Source: UKL13-2 sp038236905 (GTDB lineage Bacteria > Pseudomonadota > Gammaproteobacteria > Burkholderiales > Usitatibacteraceae). Taken from it: a stretch of 9,500 bases of DNA. The position numbers were made by a program, and so were the translations under genes. Of this stretch, positions 6,319-9,500 are shown in pieces (the first letter of the stretch is position 1; every line of letters starts with the position of its first letter). Below the pieces are notes generated by a model. That model worked only from the letters and a program-made list of their open reading frames with translations. It searched no databases and was not told the origin of the DNA. The stretch is from the NCBI GenBank assembly GCA_038236905.1, contig JBBRZG010000139.1, positions 1-9,500 on the forward strand, given 5' to 3'.

Positions 6319-7764
6319 TTATTTCGCTTTCAATACGCCCATAAAATCAGCTTCGGCCTGCGCCGCCAGCCAGACTAGCGCGACCCACGCCGCGACGTTT
6401 TGTTTAAGCTGCACGGGATCGACCTTATCCAGCGTGTCGTTTGCGGTGTGGTGATAATCAAAATAATCCGTGGCGTCTTGCGAAAGCGCCGCGCCGGGAT
6501 GGCTCCAATCATTCACCAGCGGGCCGACATCAGCACCAACGCCCGCTTTGTTATCACCCAGCTCAATTCCCAGCGGTGCGATCACGCCCGCAATCTCCCG
6601 AATCCACGGCAGCGTTGCTTCACTCACGACCGAGCTGATGCGATAAACATTCCCCGAACCGAGGTCAGATTCCGCCACTAGCTGGTGTTTCTCCTTGCCG
6701 TGCAGCGCGGCGTAAGCGCGGCCACCGTCCAGCCCGTTTTCTTCATTGGCAAACAGAATCACGCGAATCGTGCGTTTGGGCCGCACCCCCATGTCTTTCA
6801 AAATCTTTGCCGCCGCCACCGTAATCGCGACCCCCGTTCCATCATCAATTGCGCCGGTGCCCAGATCCCACGAATCGAGATGTCCACCAATTGCGATCAC
6901 CTGATCGGGCTTTTCGCTGCCGCGAATTTCAGCGAGCACGTTGGCGGAATCGAGCCCTTTGGTAATCGAGTTTTTGAGGGTCAACGAAATTTTGACGGTC
7001 TTGCCGCTTTTGATTTGACGCGCGATCATTTCCGCGTCGGGTGCCGACACCGCCGCCGCCGGAATGCGCGGTGATTTGTCGTCATAGCGCATGGTGCCGG
7101 TATGCGCCAGCCGGTTCTGATCGGTGCCAATCGAGCGAATCATCAGCGCGACCGCGCCACGTTTGGATGCCTCGTTGACGCCGACGACGCGTGCACCGAC
7201 CGTCTTGCCATACCCGGTACCCTCACGGGATTTTTTGAACACGCTGTCGATGAATACAATTTTGCCGCTGGCCCGGTTGCTGGTATCGGCTTTCAACTGA
7301 TCAAAATTTTCGTAATAGGCCACCTCAGCGGTGACGCCCTCGCCGCTGGTAGACACGCTATTGCCCAAGGCCGTAATCGAGAGATGTTGCGGATACGGCG
7401 AAACAAGATCGGCGTGTCCGCCAATGCGCGTCCAGGCATCGACCTTGACCGGCTCAGTCCAGACCCGCTCAAACCCGAGCGCAGTCAGCTTGGCGCGAGC
7501 CCACTCAACCGCCTTCGCGTCATTCGGCGAGCCTGCCGGACGGGCACCCACTTCGGTGGTGAGTGAGGCCACGATCTCATAAGCAAGATCGCTGGCCTGT
7601 GCGACGACCATGGCTTTTTTGGCGTGCGCAATATCGGGCTCAGGAAAAAGTGGCGCGGACGATGCGGACAACATACAAAAACTGCCAATGAGCGCGAGCG
7701 CCGACAAGACAATAGTGCGACCAAAGGTGGCGCGGATGGGAGAGTGCGGGGCAAATTGATTCAT
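6319..7764 (-). CDS. Secreted M28 family zinc metallopeptidase (carboxypeptidase Q-like)
   Basis: This is a predicted exported di-zinc exopeptidase. Numbered from ATG 7764 (481 residues), it has a signal peptide (about 1-37), a protease-associated domain inserted at about 125-265, and the M28 catalytic domain from about 270. Metal-site residues are His295 (GGHLDSWD), the bridging Asp307 (GAIDDGTG), Glu341 as the likely general base with Glu342 as a ligand (FANEENG), Asp367 (ESDLG) and His438/439 (YHHTANDT). The order and insert resemble animal carboxypeptidase Q, which cleaves dipeptides. A TTG at 7788 would add eight residues, but the ATG places the signal peptide better. No strong ribosome-binding site is visible for either start. 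A weak promoter pair (TTCAAC 7856-7861, TATATC 7833-7838, minus strand, 17-base spacing) lies upstream. The gene converges on the SCO gene and shows no functional link to the nitrite locus. Confidence 0.92.
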   Translation of the reverse strand: MNQFAPHSPIRATFGRTIVLSALALIGSFCMLSASSAPLFPEPDIAHAKKAMVVAQASDLAYEIVASLTTEVGARPAGSPNDAKAVEWARAKLTALGFERVWTEPVKVDAWTRIGGHADLVSPYPQHLSITALGNSVSTSGEGVTAEVAYYENFDQLKADTSNRASGKIVFIDSVFKKSREGTGYGKTVGARVVGVNEASKRGAVALMIRSIGTDQNRLAHTGTMRYDDKSPRIPAAAVSAPDAEMIARQIKSGKTVKISLTLKNSITKGLDSANVLAEIRGSEKPDQVIAIGGHLDSWDLGTGAIDDGTGVAITVAAAKILKDMGVRPKRTIRVILFANEENGLDGGRAYAALHGKEKHQLVAESDLGSGNVYRISSVVSEATLPWIREIAGVIAPLGIELGDNKAGVGADVGPLVNDWSHPGAALSQDATDYFDYHHTANDTLDKVDPVQLKQNVAAWVALVWLAAQAEADFMGVLKAK

Positions 7765-8013
7765 AGGTTTGGTCGAGAGGTTGGGCAAAAACGGTGGGTG
7801 GAACAGGTGGCGAAGGTCACCGGAAAACTGAAGATATAAAACGCAAAGAAAATACGTTGAAGTCGGCGTAGGAATCGTCTGACAGCGCTAGCGGTCAAAA
7901 CACCCTGTCAAAACAAGACCCGGAAGCGTAGATTCGGTGGCTTGGATTCGTGCAGCCAATAATACTCCAGCCCGTCTTTACGGTGTTGACCAGAGCGAAC
8001 AAAGGAGCAACAA

Positions 8014-8673
8014 ATGGGAACTGATTCGATACAAAAAGCAGGTGACCGTCTGACCGCCGAACGCATCATTGCGGCCAGATTCGGCACTACCGCCGCAGCC
8101 GAAGCCGCCGCGCAAACGCTGCACGGATATATCGCGACCACAGATATTTGCATCTTCCACAACAACGCGCCCGGTCAGCATGGCACCACCCTGTTTGGCG
8201 ATCATGCGGCGGATCATCAAGCCGCAGCGGTCACTAAAAACCACGCTGCGGATCCGGCAAAAACACTACAGGCCACGCACCCGCAGCCAAGCATTGAAGT
8301 CGCCGAACAAGTCGAACATGCAGAAGGCAGCGCCATGGCTACTGCCGCAGTCGCGGGCGTTGCGGCCGGGGTGTTGGCGGTGGCGGCGGGCCCCGTTGCT
8401 GCGCTGGCAGCCGTAGGGGTAGCCGCATACACCGGCTCGCTCGCGGGGGCTATGGAGGGTGGCCAAGTTGACGGCCGCAATGGCTCGCCTGCCATGCGTC
8501 AGGGCGGTGTAATGATTGCCGTGCACGTTGTTAATGCCGCCGATCAGAACCGTGTCGTTGAGGCGCTCAAGGCCGCCGGTGCCGCCGATATTGAACGTGC
8601 AGAAGGTAAATGGGAGGGCGGCGACTGGGTCGATTTTGATCCGTTGGCCGCGCCTGAATTAATGACGATTTAA
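8014..8673 (+). CDS. Glycine-zipper protein with two alpha/beta halves, function unknown
   Basis: The 219-residue protein starts at an ATG with an excellent ribosome-binding site (AAAGGAG, 8001-8007, six-base spacing). The first half (about 17-51) reads as strand-helix-strand (IIAARFGTTAAAEAAAQTL, then TDICIFH). The last part (about 165-207) repeats that pattern (VMIAVHVVNAADQNRVVEAL, then DIERAEGKW) and ends in GDWVDFDPLAAP. Between them lie a histidine-rich polar stretch (His49, 56, 63, 67, 77, 89) and a Gly/Ala hydrophobic segment (about 107-148) of the glycine-zipper type, which may insert in or associate with a membrane. I associate proteins with this layout and the WVDFDPLAAP tail with betaproteobacteria and stress-type annotations, but no function is established here. 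It has no classical signal peptide. It is transcribed away from the peptidase gene and appears to be alone. Confidence 0.85.
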   Translation: MGTDSIQKAGDRLTAERIIAARFGTTAAAEAAAQTLHGYIATTDICIFHNNAPGQHGTTLFGDHAADHQAAAVTKNHAADPAKTLQATHPQPSIEVAEQVEHAEGSAMATAAVAGVAAGVLAVAAGPVAALAAVGVAAYTGSLAGAMEGGQVDGRNGSPAMRQGGVMIAVHVVNAADQNRVVEALKAAGAADIERAEGKWEGGDWVDFDPLAAPELMTI

Positions 8674-8676
8674 CAC

Positions 8677-8705
8677 TTCAGAGAATTTCTGAAAAACTTA
8701 AGTTT
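8677..8705 (+). terminator. Two adjacent palindromes after the glycine-zipper gene
   Basis: TTCAGA (8677-8682) pairs with TCTGAA (8688-8693) around a five-base loop. It is followed directly by the perfect 12-base palindrome AAACTTAAGTTT (8694-8705). They begin four bases after the stop codon. Stems are A/T-rich and no clean U-run follows, so a weak terminator or 3' RNA-end structure is possible but not proven. Confidence 0.3.
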
Positions 8706-8762
8706 GGCCGCCATACCATTCTCTCCGGCTCGATTAACCCGCTGTGCCGGCTTCGAGCGATT

Positions 8763-8807
8763 CTGCTTTTCCGCTACTTCCGTTTCTTCCGCTGCTTCCG
8801 CTGCTTC
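8763..8807. repeat. Five degenerate 9-base repeats, consensus CGCTGCTTC
   Basis: Consecutive 9-base units starting at 8763, 8772, 8781, 8790 and 8799 fit the consensus CGCTGCTTC. The last two are identical and the earlier ones differ at one to three positions. The tract is almost pure pyrimidine on this strand. In one minus-strand frame it reads as Glu-Ala repeats, but a TAG (8808-8810) closes that frame and no start follows. Confidence 0.75.
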
Positions 8808-8850
8808 CTATCCGCCTCTCTAAAACGCCCGACCCGTCGCGTTGCGTAAT

Positions 8851-8878
8851 CCAAACCCACGGCGCCAAACCCACGGCG
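8851..8878. repeat. Perfect 14-base tandem duplication
   Basis: CCAAACCCACGGCG occurs at 8851-8864 and again, identical and abutting, at 8865-8878. It sits in non-coding DNA and looks like a recent slippage duplication. No known operator is recognised in it. Confidence 0.85.
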
Positions 8879-8992
8879 GTCTGTCGGTCGGCTACTGACA
8901 CCGCGCCTATCTAGCATCGTCACCCTTAGAAAGCGTCATTCAGGCGTAGACTCGAGCTGAATAAAAAATCAAACAAAACCAAACTTTAGCCG

Positions 8993-9500
8993 ATGACCAA
9001 ACCGCAAATTTCCCTCGAAACGACCCTGCTAATCCGCGAACAGCTGGAAGCGCTGTCCACGCGCGTCCCGCTCAAAATCTGGATGGTCACCACGGTGACT
9101 GGCGATGAATGGGAAGTGGTCTACGCCCACAATCGCGGCTACCCAGTTGAAGAGGGCAACGTCTTTTCCTGGCGGGATTCATTTTGCTGCCGCATGATGG
9201 CCAATGAAGGTCCGCAGTTTGCCAGCGATGCGCAGGCCTGCGAGGCTTACCGCAGCGCACCTGTCGCCAAGGTGCTACCGATCTCGATCTATATTGGCGT
9301 CCCCTTATACGGCGACGGCAATCGGTTTATCGGCACGTTATGCGGTCTTGATCCGCTCCCAGAACTCATCGGCATTCGCGCGGGCGACTCTGCCGTGCGC
9401 GCAACCGCCAACGTCATCGCCAAGCTGCTGTCGATGGAACAAAAACTCGCGGCGATTCAATCACGCGAGCTACAGATTGCCGACATCGCATTTCGTGACG
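8993..9500 (+). CDS. GAF-domain signalling protein, N-terminal part
   Basis: The frame opens at ATG 8993, just after an in-frame TAG (8987-8989), and remains open to the window end (169 codons). No strong ribosome-binding site is visible. Residues about 20-150 form a GAF sensory domain, with WMVTTVTGDEWEVVYA (30-45), the block VFSWRDSFCCRMM (57-69), PISIYIGVPL (96-105) and FIGTLCGLDP (112-121). A helix from about 138 onward looks like the start of a signalling linker. Proteins with this GAF subtype often continue into a GGDEF diguanylate cyclase or a histidine kinase, but the output domain is beyond the window and unknown. Cys65 and Cys66 are adjacent in the presumed ligand pocket region. The gene is not obviously linked to its neighbours. 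Confidence 0.88.
   Translation, partial: MTKPQISLETTLLIREQLEALSTRVPLKIWMVTTVTGDEWEVVYAHNRGYPVEEGNVFSWRDSFCCRMMANEGPQFASDAQACEAYRSAPVAKVLPISIYIGVPLYGDGNRFIGTLCGLDPLPELIGIRAGDSAVRATANVIAKLLSMEQKLAAIQSRELQIADIAFRD

Larger units (their letters stand above)
8674..8992. other. 319-base intergenic region, no gene seen
   Basis: No start-to-stop frame with a credible ribosome-binding site is present on either strand. The region holds two small palindromes just after the preceding gene, a 6-base inverted repeat (GCTCGA 8728-8733 with TCGAGC 8753-8758), a pyrimidine-rich 9-base repeat and a 14-base tandem duplication. An A-rich stretch (8960-8983) precedes the GAF gene and may contain its promoter, but I cannot fix the hexamers. 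Confidence 0.7.

Noticed and set aside
7102..7566. 154-codon plus-strand frame opposite the M28 peptidase
   Set aside because: It is the antisense of a well-supported peptidase gene and has no recognisable protein features.
7880..7910. TGACAG...CTGTCA inverted repeat upstream of the peptidase and glycine-zipper genes
   Set aside because: Six-base arms with a 19-base spacer match no operator I can name and could be chance.
8677..8807. Minus-strand Glu/Ala-rich open stretch as a small gene
   Set aside because: An in-frame TAG at 8808-8810 closes it upstream, and no usable start codon or ribosome-binding site lies before the repeat tract.

Overview
The window reads as a chromosomal stretch of a denitrifying or nitrite-reducing proteobacterium. 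Betaproteobacteria is my best guess, because of the moderate G+C by eye, the class II copper nitrite reductase with a cytochrome c tail, NnrS, and a glycine-zipper protein of a type I associate with that class. No rRNA, tRNA, CRISPR array, insertion sequence or phage gene is visible. The taxonomy is inference.

The left two thirds (1-6244) form a divergent nitrogen-oxide locus. Leftward from about 3030 run a small lipoprotein of unknown function, a beta-CASP metallo-beta-lactamase-fold RNase, and nnrS, which leaves the window at position 1. Rightward from 3280 run nirK (copper nitrite reductase fused to cytochrome c), a periplasmic formylglycine-generating-enzyme-like protein of the NirV type, and a SCO copper chaperone; the last two overlap at ATGA. 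The 249-base region between the arms carries two near-identical 17-base elements in inverted orientation. Each contains a CRP/FNR-type box of the form TTGAT-N4-CGCAA, as expected for an FNR/Dnr/NnrR regulator. The simplest reading is coordinated induction of both arms under low oxygen plus nitrite or NO. NirK would make NO in the periplasm, SCO would help deliver copper, NirV has an unsettled accessory role, and NnrS would protect against nitrosative stress.

The right third is separate. A secreted M28 zinc peptidase (minus strand) converges on the SCO gene. Divergent from it is a 219-residue protein with a glycine/alanine-rich hydrophobic centre between two similar alpha/beta halves. A 319-base non-coding gap follows, with a degenerate 9-base repeat and a perfect 14-base tandem duplication. 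The window ends inside a GAF-domain gene, probably the sensory part of a signalling protein such as a diguanylate cyclase.

The points most worth a second look are the mirrored operator pair, the NirV-like protein that lacks the catalytic cysteines of true formylglycine-generating enzymes, and the RNA-processing nuclease and unknown lipoprotein that appear to share a transcription unit with nnrS.
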